Below, piece by piece: positions 10,956 to 21,356 of a DNA stretch of 64,000 bases. Within the stretch, counting starts at the first letter, position 1; every line of letters starts with the position of its first letter. The notes beneath the pieces were generated by a model. It did not search any database, had not been told where the DNA came from, and worked only from the letters and a program-made list of their open reading frames with translations. Source of the stretch: Nannobrachium achirus (lineage: Eukaryota; Chordata; Actinopteri; Myctophiformes; Myctophidae); contig OY997654.1 of the NCBI GenBank assembly GCA_963921795.1, forward strand, positions 1,922,367 through 1,986,366, read 5' to 3'. The translations under genes and the position numbers were made by a program.

Positions 10956-11396
10956 CAGGGGCGTCAATTGGGTATGGCAGGGGTGAGAAAATACAAGTTA
11001 CTTTTAAATATAAATCCATGAATGTATCTTTGTCTATCTGTGCTGGTTATTATGTTGTTAAATTACAGTAAAATAACTACAAATGCAAAATGTTATAAAA
11101 TGGTCACTCTAACAAGGAATTATAATTATATTCTCCCCACTTTTATTCTCCCCATCTTGACAAAATGGTATATTCCCAGGTTCCGCAGGTCAGCTGCACA
11201 GGTGCAATGCATTTGAACAACCGTTCCAGGCTGCCATATCCAGCCCAAGAAACCATAGAAACCGGGGGGAAAAAAAATCTACTTCTTAAAATAAATGTCA
11301 TCATGCCTGTTGCCAAGGTATGGCAACATGACTGGTGTCTTGCAAGACACCAGTCATGTTGCCATACCTTAGCTTTTTTCTGAACTGACGCCACTG
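10956..11396 (+). mobile_element. K-family hAT-like element
   Basis: Ends CAGGGGCGTCAATTGGG and CTGAACTGACGCCACTG. An exact 8-bp TSD, CGGTGGCT, lies at 10948-10955 and 11397-11404. Near the right end is a stem AAGGTATGGCAACATGACTG/CAGTCATGTTGCCATACCTT that is K-specific. The general hairpin module is absent here. Confidence 0.9.
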
Positions 11397-11762
11397 CGGT
11401 GGCTCCACCGTACCAGGGCTCTAAGACCGCTCAATTATTGATAGCATTCTTACTTATGCAAATATGTTGAATTATTTCTGCGTGACAGCTTGAAAGTTGA
11501 GGCCTGGAGGACTGATGTGATGTTGGCCCCCTCTTTTCTTTCCGCGGAGCGCAGGATGCATAACACTGCCTCTGCGCGTACTGTTTTACATTCTAATTAT
11601 CTGGTTTGACAGGCTTTATTGCCGGGGCTTCAGTGCTGAGGCCTCCGTCCCGGACTCGTTCCACACGTGATGCCATGCAGTGCCAGGCATAATGAGATAA
11701 GATAGTTTGAGTGCTTAGGCCTCGCCCGTTCGCCGCGCGCGCTGCACTCACTCACTTTCCGA

Positions 11763-12426
11763 CAGGGGTGTCGCACCAAATTCTGGGGCCTGTGGTACAA
11801 GGATTCACTGCGGGGCCCCTGTGCTTTAACTATTGAAAAATAGCAGATCTACAAGCTCACAGCGCGGCACCGAGTGCCGCGCTGCGAGCTTATAGATCTG
11901 CTATTTTGGAAAAAAATCTTGAAAATCTTTGAATATTTCAAATCCTTCTATGGTTTTTTGAAAAAACCTATGTTTCTATGTCAGCAATCTGGCTAACCAT
12001 CATCAAAGAAAAAGTCCTTTTCACTTAACTGGAGCTCAGTTAGTCTGTTCTTGAGAGACTGCTATGTCAGTGGTTCTCAAACTTTTTCATGTCAAGGACC
12101 CCCCAAGATGATACTGTATTTGGCCACGGACCCCCATCTCAAAATATCTAGTTCCAGCGACCCCTCAGAAGCTAAATCTGAGTTACAAATGTTTGCTTAA
12201 AACATATATCCACAAGTTTCCAACATCCCATCGCGCATTGCGCAGAAATTGGACGGAGCTTCCGGCGCCGCAGCCGAGTGTGATCTACAAGCTCACAACG
12301 GCTGCATCTGCGACGTGTTGTGAGCTTGTAGATCTGCTATTTTTCAATAGCTAAAGTTACTAGGGCCCCCTCCACCTTGGGCCCTAGTAACTCAGTCCCA
12401 CTTTTCCCCCCCTTGTGACGCCCCCG
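11763..12426 (+). mobile_element. M-family element: hAT-like ends around a B-family core
   Basis: Outer ends CAGGGGTGTCGCACC and TTGTGACGCCCCCG, with flanks CTTTCCGA/CTTTCAAC (5 of 8 match). From CTTTAACTATTGAAAAATAG inwards the sequence is that of the B family. This includes hairpins at 11834-11908 and 12281-12345 and the central CAGTGGTTCTCAAAC...GGACCCCC tract. It appears chimeric between the two families. Confidence 0.75.
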
Positions 12427-12434
12427 CTTTCAAC

Positions 12435-13044
12435 GCATGCAAATCAAAATGCAGTCGCTCCCAACTACGGTGCATTCATTACCGCCTCGAATGTGGCAAA
12501 CGTGCTCACTAAATACACATCCCAAGGATACAGGTAGACAATGTGTTTTTATTCCGCGCCTACAATTCTGCCTTTTGTCTTATGTGATCAGCTTTATGCT
12601 GGAGCCGGGAAGATCAAAAAAGGGGTTTGAGGTGTGCCGCAACGACAGAGATTCAAATAAAGTTTTTCTTTTAGATGTCCGTTAAATACAGTTAAGCCAA
12701 TCTAAGACACAAACAGAGAGACGTGTTTTCCCCTCTAACTTTAATTAAGCTACAGGGAATTCGTTGCATTTTGTAGGTAAACAGACAGAGTCAGGGGAAT
12801 ACCGACGGAAAATTAAATGCTCCGCTGCTGCTTTCCTCATTACAACATGAAATGAAACATTTATCACCGACTTTCATTTTGCTAAAAGGCCGACGTTTTG
12901 CAGGTCAGCCGCTGATAAAAGGACAGGTTTATTCTATTTACTTTACGATTTACAATTTCCATTCTCTGCTTTTAGAGTGCTCTGGTAAAAAAGCTGTGTA
13001 ACGCCACGTGCACTCACTGCGTCTTCAGAGTTCGGCCTGGTTTG
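12435..13044. other. Unique-looking intronic sequence, no exon seen
   Basis: No repeat or coding match recognised. An open frame at 12437-12685 has no splice context that I would trust. Confidence 0.4.
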
Positions 13045-13052
13045 GTGGCACG

Positions 13053-14019
13053 CAGGGGCGTCAATTGGGTATGGCAGGGGTATGCAGCTGCCATACCCTG
13101 GGTCCAGGGGGGAAAATAAAAGTGACTTTTAAATACAAATCCATGAATGTCTCTTTGTCTATCTGTGCTGGTTATCATGTTGTTAAATTACCGTAAAAAT
13201 AACTACATATGCAAATACAAAATGGTCACTTTAACAAGGTATTGTAATTATATTCTCCACACTTGTAATCTCCCCATCTTGACAAAATGGTATATTCCCA
13301 GGTTCCGCAGGTCAGCTGCACAGGTGCAATGCATCATTGTTAATTGTGGCACGTTTACTAACATGCCAAGTTTAGCTGCACTTGAACAACCATCCCTTGT
13401 CTTTCCCCCTTCTACCTCCCCCTCCCCTCTCTCTCACGGCTCTTTAGCCTTTGTAAAGTGTCTTGAGATAACTTGTTATGATTTGACACTCTAATAAAAT
13501 TGAATTGAATTGAATTGAATTAACAAGGTATTATAATTATATTCTCCACACTTTCTTCACACATATTCTCCCAGCTTGAAAAAAGGGTGTTATCCCAGGT
13601 TCCGCAGGTCAGCTGCACAGGTGCAATGCATTATTGTTTATTGTGGCACGTTTAATAACATGCCAAGTTTAGCTGCACTTGAACAACATTCAATTAAGTG
13701 CTGGCTGCCATATCCATCCCAAGAAACCATAGAAACGGGGGAAAAAATAAATGTACTTTTTAAAATAAATGTATCATGCCTGTTGCTAAGGTATGGCAAC
13801 ATGACAGGAGTCTTGCACGCGCGCGAAGACCCCAGTCATGTTGCCATACCTTCGCTTTTTCTGAACTGACGCCACTGCGGGGGGGACAATAGAATGTACT
13901 TCTTAAAATACATGTATCATGCCTGTTGCCATAAGGTATGGCAACATGACTGGTGGCGTGCGTGCAAGACACCAGTCATGTTGCCATACCTTAGCTTTTT
14001 TTCTCAACTGACGCCACTG
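13053..14019 (+). mobile_element. K-family element enlarged by internal duplication and a LINE tail
   Basis: It begins CAGGGGCGTCAATTGGG and ends CTCAACTGACGCCACTG. Flanks GTGGCACG (13045-13052) and GTGGCACT (14020-14027) match at 7 of 8 bases. Inside, the K right-terminal stem (GGCAACATGACTGG-type) occurs twice, at about 13790-13860 and 13930-14000. A second partial K body starts at about 13521. It sits in the last protocadherin intron and ends 85 bp before the exon. Confidence 0.8.
13388..13520 (+). mobile_element. LINE (L2-like) 3' tail
   Basis: TTTGTAAAGTGTCTTGAGAT followed by CTAATAAAATTGAATTGAAT is the usual 3' tail of fish L2/CR1-type elements, ending in a (GAATT)n run. It lies inside the K element. 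Confidence 0.65.
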
Positions 14020-14038
14020 GTGGCACTGTTAATGAATT

Positions 14039-14055
14039 CTCTCTCTCCCCCATTC

Positions 14056-14090
<35 letters not shown>

Positions 14091-14104
14091 TTCTTTCTTA
14101 TCAG
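14039..14104 (+). promoter_or_regulatory. 3' splice site and polypyrimidine tract
   Basis: Some 60 pyrimidine-rich bases built from (TC)n and (TCTG)n repeats end in TTTCTTTCTTATCAG at 14104. Possible branch-point sequence TGTTAATG lies just upstream at about 14026-14033, at the junction with the K element's TSD. Confidence 0.85.
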
Positions 14105-14631
14105 CCATCGAGGTGAACCTGCAGAAAGCCCTGGCCGAGGCCTCCGAGACCTGCACCCAGGAGTGCCTGATCTTGGGCCACTCCGACAGCTGCTGGATGC
14201 CCCCGGCCCTGGCCCACTTCCAGTCTCCCGGCAGCAACAACAACAGCCCCACCTCCTCCACCTCCCCTTCTGCCCCTGCCACCACCACCACCACCACCTC
14301 CACCTCCACATCTGCCAGCAGCACCCCGCTGCCCTCCTCCTTCAGCTTCCAGCAGAGCTGGGCCCGGGGCGGCAACAAAGGCAGCATGATGGGCATGGGC
14401 GGCATGGGGGTCATGGACGGCCGTCACACCCTGGGCAGGTCGGTGCCCAAAAAAGAGGAGCTGGACAAAGGGATGGGCCGGCCGCAGTTCTACAACACGC
14501 TGGACAGACACTCCAGTAAGAAGGAGGACCCCGTGAAGGTCATCCCCCTGGCCAGCTTCAACTCACCCGTCGGGCAGCAGACGTCCAGCCACGGCGGCAG
14601 CGCCTCCTTCCTACACGAGCACCAGTTGTAA
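14105..14631 (+). CDS. Delta-1 protocadherin, terminal cytoplasmic exon (pcdh11/pcdh9-like)
   Basis: This is a 527-nt exon encoding the last 174 residues of a delta-1 protocadherin, a single-pass neuronal adhesion protein whose C-terminal tail lies in the cytoplasm. The exon enters with two bases of a split codon after TTATCAG and ends in TAA at 14629-14631. The conserved cytoplasmic motif [18 protein letters not shown] is encoded at 14152-14205. A Ser/Thr-rich stretch, a Gly/Met-rich stretch, a DGRHTLGRS segment, a FYNTL segment and a VKVIPL motif follow before the end HEHQL. The HSDxCWMP motif is diagnostic for delta-1 protocadherins from family knowledge. SFSFQQSW and VKVIPL resemble PCDH11, while CWMPP and the EHQL ending resemble PCDH9, so the paralogue is unsettled. 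The large cadherin-repeat exon must lie upstream, outside the window. The exon is much more GC-rich than its surroundings. Confidence 0.88.
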
Positions 14632-14683
14632 GACAATTAAAGGAAGGGGATTCGTTTGAGTCGGTCCGACATACAGTCCGGCC

Positions 14684-15344
14684 GCACGAGATGTCGGTAT
14701 CGGAAAGGTGGCAACGGTTATCATGCATTTTTGAAAAGCTCTATATCTGTAAATTATAATTTGGTATGATAACCCTTTCTGAGACACAGCTAAATTGGTG
14801 TTATCAGCCGCTAGAGTTGGTGTCCCATTAACTTTACATTACAGGGAAAAAAAAGCAAAAATGAATATGCTTTAAGTAGCATATATGAGGGGTCAAACTA
14901 AGGGGTTTTCATGATTCTGAATCCATTGCAAACATCTGTTTTGCACAACAACAAAAAAAAACATTCCTTGGGCTAAAAAACGGCCCACAAGACTATGGTT
15001 TAGTGATGAAAAGTGATGACTCATAACTTTTCATCACTAAACCATAGGTTTGTGGGCCGTTTTAGCCCAATGAATGTTTTTTATGCAAAATAGATGTTTG
15101 CAATGGATTTAGAATCATGAAAAACCCCTAGTTTGACCCCTTATATGTTACTTAAAGCAGATACATTTTTTCCTTTTTTTCCCTGTAATGTAGTTAATGG
15201 GACACCAACTCTAGCGGCTGATAACACCAATTTAGCTGTGTCTCAGAAAGGGTTATCAATCATACCAAAATGTAATCTGCATAGAGCTTTTAAAAAATGC
15301 ATGATAACCTTTGCCACCTTTCCGATACCGATATCTCGTATGGC
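14684..15344. repeat. P-family snap-back palindrome just after the protocadherin stop
   Basis: Arms run from GCACGAGATGTCGGTATCGG to CCGATACCGATATCTCGTAT through GGTGTCCCATTAACTTTACA, with a centre near 15016 (AAGTGATGACTCATAACTTTT). It starts only about 52 bp after the stop codon, so it is probably transcribed as 3' UTR if the mRNA extends that far. Confidence 0.85.
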
Positions 15345-15576
15345 ACATGGACTAATACACGCCACTCTATCCGTTGATCCGATGACTCTGTGTCAGTGAC
15401 TTTTTGATCAGTGTGCGTGTGTGGAGGGAACGCATCATTTGACAAACTATGATCAACTCCATGCAAAGAGAAAAGAACCCAACAAGCGGCTGCTTCTAAG
15501 ATGATGTCATGTAGACGAAAAATTGAACCTTTTGAAGGAAGTATTTACATACCAGATCCATGTATACTGTAGTACA
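15345..15576. other. Short unique stretch, no feature seen
   Basis: No polyadenylation signal stands out convincingly. ATTAAA at 14636-14641 directly after the stop is an unusually early candidate. Confidence 0.3.
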
Positions 15577-15584
15577 TGGGTCTT

Positions 15585-16048
15585 CAACAGGGGGGTCCGG
15601 GACCCCTAGGGGGGTCCTCAGAGTTACTACAGGGGGTCCTCCAAATCTTTGAGTGATAGAGACTTTTTTCTCCTTTTTTTATATTGACCACTTGAACCCT
15701 AGTGTCCTTATTCTGAGAACTTAAGCCGAAAATGGCAGCTCACAACGCCTCGCAGCTCGCGCTGCGAGGCGTTGTGAGCTTGTAGATAGGCTATTTTCGG
15801 CAAAGAGCTTTTGGTGAAGAGGGGAAAAAGAGCACACAGTACAGAGTGAAAGGTCAAGTTTATTAAGTGTTGACGGTTCAAGTGGTTAAATATCTGAAAA
15901 CACAAATTGACACGAATCCAAAATACGCTGACGATTGTGCTGTCAAACAATGAAACTATGGAATCTATGAACAGGTTGTGGGGGTCCCTGCCTCATCTCT
16001 CTCTCAACTAAGGAGGGGTCCTTGGCCTGAAAACGTTGAAGACCCCTG
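15585..16048 (+). mobile_element. D-family hAT-like element
   Basis: The right end ACGTTGAAGACCCCTG pairs with a left CATGGGTCTTCAACA. An exact TSD, CTGTAGTA, lies at 15577-15584 and 16049-16056. The hairpin at about 15726-15800 has lost part of its left arm (GATCTACAA missing) but keeps CAACGCCTCGC/GCGAGGCGTTG. Outer stem bases are GCCGAAAAT/ATTTTCGGC. Confidence 0.9.
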
Positions 16049-16056
16049 CTGTAGTA

Positions 16057-16654
16057 TGTAAATGGTTATTCTATACCAAAGTAGTTCCATCACAAAAACA
16101 AGAAAAAAAGAAGAAAAAAACAACAGAAAAGAAATCAAGAAAAAAAAGAGAGATGTTATTGCCTTCCATTTGGGCGATGTTTGTTTAATCATCAGAAAGG
16201 ACTGTTGCGCGTCACGCTACACTGAACGTCAGCGCAGTGGAAGAGCAAGCAAACTGAAAAAGACAATTACCTTGCATATAAACAAATGCAAATAATAGAG
16301 CGTATTGTATCGAGCGAGCTGAAGCTGGCTATATGCTAATTGTGAGCTCTGCTGGGTGGATGATGTTTATATGTTCTAAGCTCTGGTGGAAGTATTGCTT
16401 AGTATGTCTTGCGGCTCAAACTTCTTTGGGTGGTAGAAGATGTCTCTTACTCTCTTCCCTCTAGCCGGAACACGTTTCAGAAGTCTATTTTGGTCAGGGG
16501 ACTGCAGAAGGGTAAAAAAAAGTCTACAATGCATAACTAGGCCAACAGAAGGCTGTGCCGGTATTCTACGGTACTCTGTTTTTCAACACGCGTCCTTACA
16601 CAGAATGTAAGGGTAAAAAAAAACACACACTCGCACACAAGATGTTTTCCATAT
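16057..16654. other. No gene seen
   Basis: A-rich tract at 16095-16150, otherwise featureless. Confidence 0.4.
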
Positions 16655-16901
16655 TGTCGTCGTCGGGTGGAAACCTTGCATGTCCAAAACCGTTTGTTTT
16701 GTATTTATCATTTTGAAAATGATTTAAACTAGTGAAAACAGCCGATCAGCAAGCACAGTGCGAGGCGTTGTGTGCTTTTAGATTTGCTGTTATCTCTACT
16801 TTCGTGCGACGGCCCTGTATGATGAACCAGGGCTTTAATTCGCGGGAAAAACGTACAAATTTGAAACTCGGAGATACGAGGTTTCGGCCCGACAGTGACG
16901 A
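16655..16901 (+). mobile_element. A-family MITE
   Basis: TA-flanked ends TTGTCGTCGTCGGG and CCGACAGTGACGA. The hairpin at 16733-16795 is damaged: the left inner stem is deleted and CGATCAGCAAGC replaces CGATCTACAAGC. Confidence 0.8.
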
Positions 16902-17670
16902 TATGCTGATTGCTCAGACTCCGCCACCTCTATTAAGAACATGTTTATACCCAGCATTATCTCATTAGCTTAGTCTTGAAAGGCGCAGACAGATGCACGT
17001 TTGGAAAAGAATGCCTTTGTTTTCCTCGGTTCTTTGTATTTCTCACATCCTCCACTCTTCATCACTCAGAACAATACACACGATAAGTGGTATGGAGCCA
17101 ATTACGACATCCTCACAACAGCGTAATTACTGTGTGATCTTCATAGCGGTAGTCATTGTTGTCGAGAGATCGAAAAATGGAGCTCCAGCCTCGCCAGAAA
17201 CCTGTATTTCGCGCCATAGCAACAGGAAAGGTGCGGACAGTAGCCCCAAAAATAGAAGCTCCTTTTGATTTCTTCCTGCAGCAATTCATCATATAATTAA
17301 CAACTCTAATTTTCCTCATATTAATTAAGGATTGTGAGTTTTCAAGCTGTTTAGTTTTTCTTCACAGTTTTAATTTATCAACCTCCCACTTTGTGTAGAC
17401 GCTGACAGAACAGCAGCGAGTCGCAATGGCCCTGGCTGGGTAGAAAGCACTTTTATCGGGCCCCCTACCCTATGACTGATTGTTGATTCTGTTCAGGTTT
17501 CAGGTATGATCACACCGCCAGCTTCTTCTCAGCACCACATCTGTTGCGTATGATATTGCTATACTGCTAATGACTCTAAGCTGAGAAGTGAATGTGTGTG
17601 GTTTAGGATCATTACTGGTTTAAAGCACTAGGTGACATTCATTTAATAACATCCCTATAAGTCCATGATA
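16902..17670. other. No gene seen
   Basis: Moderately AT-rich sequence with short chance frames at 16993-17268 (+) and 17113-17319 (-). Confidence 0.4.
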
Positions 17671-17913
17671 AGTCGTCACTGTCGGGCAGAAACCTCGTAT
17701 CTCCAAGGTTCAAATTTGTACGTTCTTTCGCAAAGTAAAGCCCTGCTTCATCATACAAGGCTGTCACACAGATCTACAAGCACACAACGCCTCGCATCGT
17801 GAGGTGTTGTGTGCTTGTAGATCAGCTGTTTTCACTAGTTTAAATCATTTTAAAATTATAAATACAAAACGAAGGGTTTTGGACATACAAGGTTTTCACC
17901 CGACAACGACGAT
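17671..17913 (-). mobile_element. A-family MITE
   Basis: AGTCGTCACTGTCGGGCAG on the left, CACCCGACAACGACGA on the right. The hairpin at 17769-17835 keeps a nearly complete GC stem (CAACGCCTCGCATCGTGAGG). Confidence 0.85.
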
Positions 17914-18060
17914 ATCCTTAATCAATAAATAAAGAATACTATTTTTAAAACTAGGGACAAGAGTTGGAAACAGGCAGTAGCTATAAACTGTGTGCAGCAC
18001 CTAGGGTCCCTGTTCTGTCAATTTCATTGTATTCATGTGAAATAGCACCTTCCCTATCAA

Positions 18061-18638
18061 CCCATTCAGAACGGGTACACATTATTCTGTATCATTGTTT
18101 TATGCTTTAACTATTGAAAAATAGCAGATATACAAGCTCACAGCGCGGCACAGAGTGCCGCGCTGCGAGCTTGTAGATCTGCTATTTTTGAAAAAACTTG
18201 AAAATTTGAATTTTGACCCGATTCTATAAGTGTCTTTTGAATCCTTCTAAGGTTTTTTTTGGAAAAACCCATGTTTCTATGTCAGCAATCTGGCTAGCCA
18301 TCGTCAAAGAAAAGGTCCTTTTCACTTAACTGGAGCTCAGTTAGTCTGTTCTTGAGAGACTACTGTGTCAGCGGTTCTCAAATGTTTTCATGTGAAGGAC
18401 CCCCAAAATGATATGTACTTGGCCTCGGACACCCATCTCAAATTCTGGCAAGGGACCACCCAGAAGCAAAATTTGAGTTACAAACGTTCGCTTAAAAAAT
18501 ACACATAGGTACCGGTATTCAAAGATTTGCACACAATTTCACGACTTTTTCAAAAATAGCAGATCTACAAGCTCGTAAGCTTGTATATCTGCTATTTTTC
18601 AATAGCTAAAGCATTCAATAATTCTAGGCCTAAATGGG
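18061..18638 (-). mobile_element. B-family (piggyBac-like) element, long form
   Basis: Ends CCCATTCAGAACGGGT and GGCCTAAATGGG. There are two hairpins, at 18112-18190 (GCGCGGCACAGAGTGCCGCGC stem) and 18553-18600 (minimal). They flank a core with CAGCGGTTCTCAAATG and GACCCCC-type hAT-like motifs. Flanking bases TCAA/TTTT no longer match. Confidence 0.8.
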
Positions 18639-19259
18639 TTTTAAACAAACACATAATATAATGATTCTGTCTAATAGTCCAAGTCAGGGTTTGAGCTAAA
18701 GAGCTTATAGAAATCATTTTCTAGCGACGTCTTGTGACTTATGGGAATAAGTGTAAATCTATAATGCAAGGTGACATTCTCTAGGGAAGGGCCATGTCAC
18801 ATTGTGTTTGCACGCTCCCGGCCGCTGCTACTATTCCCTGTGACACTCGGGGTCAGGACTGTTATAATTATTAAGAGGATTTTGTCGTGATTCAGTGAAA
18901 TTATGGGAGTCAAAAGCACAATGGGTCAAGGACGAGTCAGGGCCAATACCATCCATCTTGAGTCAATTAGGAAAATGAATTCAATTTTCACCCAAGACAA
19001 ACAACAAAATTAAATAAACCTTCTTATGAATGTCACTCGGTAAAAAAAAAATCCCATGTTTGGGAATCTAATTTGTGTGTAATTGATATTATTTTCCCCC
19101 AGCTTTATTTTGGCACGTTCTCATTATCTAAGAAAACAACAAACGAGAACAGAGCTTAATAGCGTGAACAATTCATATCAAGTCAAAACAAACACATCAA
19201 AGAGAACAAATTGTGATGTAATTGCGAGTCACGATTTGTCAGGCAAACAAACATATTCA
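18639..19259. other. No gene seen
   Basis: AT-rich. No splice-supported frame. Confidence 0.4.
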
Positions 19260-19468
19260 AAAAGTAAGGCTATAGTGAAAATAGACGATCTACAAGCACA
19301 CCACGCCTCGCGCTGCGTGCTCGCGCTGCGTGCTTGTAGATCTGCTATTTTCACTCGTTTCGTGCGACAGTCTTGTATGATGAAGCAGGGCTTTACTTTA
19401 CGGAGAAAAACATAAAACATACACATTTGGAACTAGGAGATACGAGGTTTCTGCCTGACCGAGACGAT
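19260..19468 (+). mobile_element. A-family MITE, left end eroded
   Basis: The right end TTCTGCCTGACCGAGACGA is clear. The hairpin at 19275-19354 carries an extra copy of its GC stem on the right arm (CGCTGCGTGC twice) and uses A-type inner bases with B-type GAAAATAG outer bases. Confidence 0.7.
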
Positions 19469-20581
19469 ATCAAGGGTGATATTTTTAAAGCATAGATTTC
19501 AAAGTAAACCTAATGAAATATTGGTTTGGGTTGTGGTTGCGAGTCAAAAAAAGGAAATCATTTTTGAAGCGCGGAAATCGACATTGGTGTCAGCGGCTGT
19601 GGGAGTGTTTCGTAAGAACAAAATGGGTAATTTTGTACCGTATTGAGAGAGACGAGCAGTACATACATAATGTGATGGCATATTGTCACTATATTTTCTA
19701 GTGAGAAACTTTAAAGTGATTTGTTTGAAATTATTTACTGAATCACACGCATAGCATTAATGCAGTAATGCATTGTGTAGCCGATACCCCTCACTCTTTT
19801 AGCACTCTCTGCCCACACAACGTTGTTATAAATGGTATTTAATGTTTTTTGGCATCTAGATAAACTGAAGGGCAATTTTTAAATGAAACATGGCAAATAT
19901 CTTGCATGAATGTACATTAATAGGATGTTATTTTGGATACAAAAACGATAGATTATTATAATTTTTCTTTTGGTCTCCTGCAGTCTACCATTTTGTTTGA
20001 GCACCGGCCGTGACCCGCGTAGAAGTACAATGGTGATATCAGCATTTGTTACAAAAAAAGTAAAAAAAAGAAGAAAAAAAAAAACCTACATGCAATATGA
20101 ATGTGTATTAGTATTTCATTGGATATTTGGCACATAGTCTTCTTAGTAAATGGTGTCACTTGTTGCCAAAGGTTTTGACGTTTCACAAACCGAGAATGGA
20201 CAGTGGACAATGAAACCTGAAGAGTGCTGAAAAAGACGCTTATCAAGAGATCACTTTGCATGATTACACCCCCTTCGTCATTTTTGTACTTTTCTAAAGC
20301 CCCGGACCATACTAATAGTACACTAAAAGCCTGGATGTCAATGGTTTTTTCAACGATTCGGGTTTTTCCAGCAACGCTAAGATTCAAAAAGTATGTGTCA
20401 CGTTCACCGTGCGTCAAACCTGCCTCATTATATGCATGAGCTGTTTGGACCAGCAACGCTGTTTTTTGACACTTGATTACGTAATTCACACGATTCCATG
20501 TCAATATTCAGAATTGATGTTTACCGCTCTACCTGTGTGTCTATCCCATCAGGGACAACATCAAAATGTTACACAGTACAC
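19469..20581. other. No gene seen
   Basis: AT-rich with a poly-A/G-rich patch at 20050-20085. A 151-codon minus-strand frame (20049-20504) has no recognisable domain. Confidence 0.4.
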
Positions 20582-20969
20582 CAGTGTTTCTCAACCACTG
20601 TGCCTGGGGACCTTTGGTGTGCCCCTGAGAAGGGTCAAGTGTGCCCCTTGAAACTGCTTAAAAGCCAGTATTTATCATTTTAAAAATGATTTAAACTAGT
20701 GAAAACAGCCGATCTACAAGCACACAACGCCTCGCGGTGCGAGGCGTTGTGTGCTTGTAGATCTGCTGTTTTCACTACCGTTGTGCTACAGCCTTGTATG
20801 ATGAAGCAGGGCTTTACTTTGCGAAGAAACGTACACATTTGAAACTTGGAGATATGAGGTTTCTTCCCGACAGTGACGACATTTACACCCCCCGTATTAT
20901 GTTGGTGTGCCCATGGATTCTTGGGACATGAAAAGTGTGCCCATGCAGAAAAAAAGTTGAGAAACACTG
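20582..20969 (+). mobile_element. R-family hAT-like element with an embedded A core
   Basis: Terminal inverted repeats CAGTGTTTCTCAACC and GTTGAGAAACACTG. Inside, GTATTTATCATTTTAAAAAT to CCCGACAGTGACGAC is A-family sequence missing its own left terminus. The hairpin at 20698-20776 is one of the best in the window (37-bp stem, 3-nt loop, one mismatch). Flanks do not form a clear TSD. Confidence 0.85.
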
Positions 20970-21256
20970 GTATTACACATTCAAACCTTGTGAAGTGTGC
21001 GTACAACATATACAGTACACATAAATGTGAAACATTTTAAATTGTATATAGCAGTACCCCTAATAAATTATATAAAAAAAAAAAACGGTGGCACACTAGA
21101 ACAACACATAATGAGTAACAGGTTAATTGCTGGAAATCAGTATGGCGAAGAAAAGGGAATACAAATATGAAATGATGAGACGACAATCTCTGTTCTACTG
21201 TAAATGGCTAATATGCATAATATTGCTGTGTTGGAATGTGTGTGCATTAAGACATT

Positions 21257-21262
21257 GTGTGC

Positions 21263-21307
<45 letters not shown>

Positions 21308-21356
21308 CGTGCATGCGTGTGGGTGGGTGCCCGCACGTGTGTGTGTGTGAGTGAGT
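21257..21356. repeat. (TG)n/(TGCG)n microsatellite
   Basis: GTGCGTGCG then TG repeats, ending in GTGAGTGAGTG. Cys/Val and His/Thr frames here are artefacts. Confidence 0.95.

Noticed and set aside
13147-13869. Frames containing PRFRRSAAQVQCI, also seen at 11.2, 46.5 and 60.7 kb
   Set aside because: The shared peptide is a translation of K-family transposon sequence, which has no transposase. It is not a gene family.
13894-14104. Upstream part of the protocadherin frame
   Set aside because: It lies in the K element and pyrimidine tract before a clear 3' splice site, so it is intron.
13991-14511. Minus-strand frames opposite the protocadherin exon
   Set aside because: They are shadows of a GC-rich coding exon. 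The Gly/Trp/Arg-rich composition is an antisense artefact.
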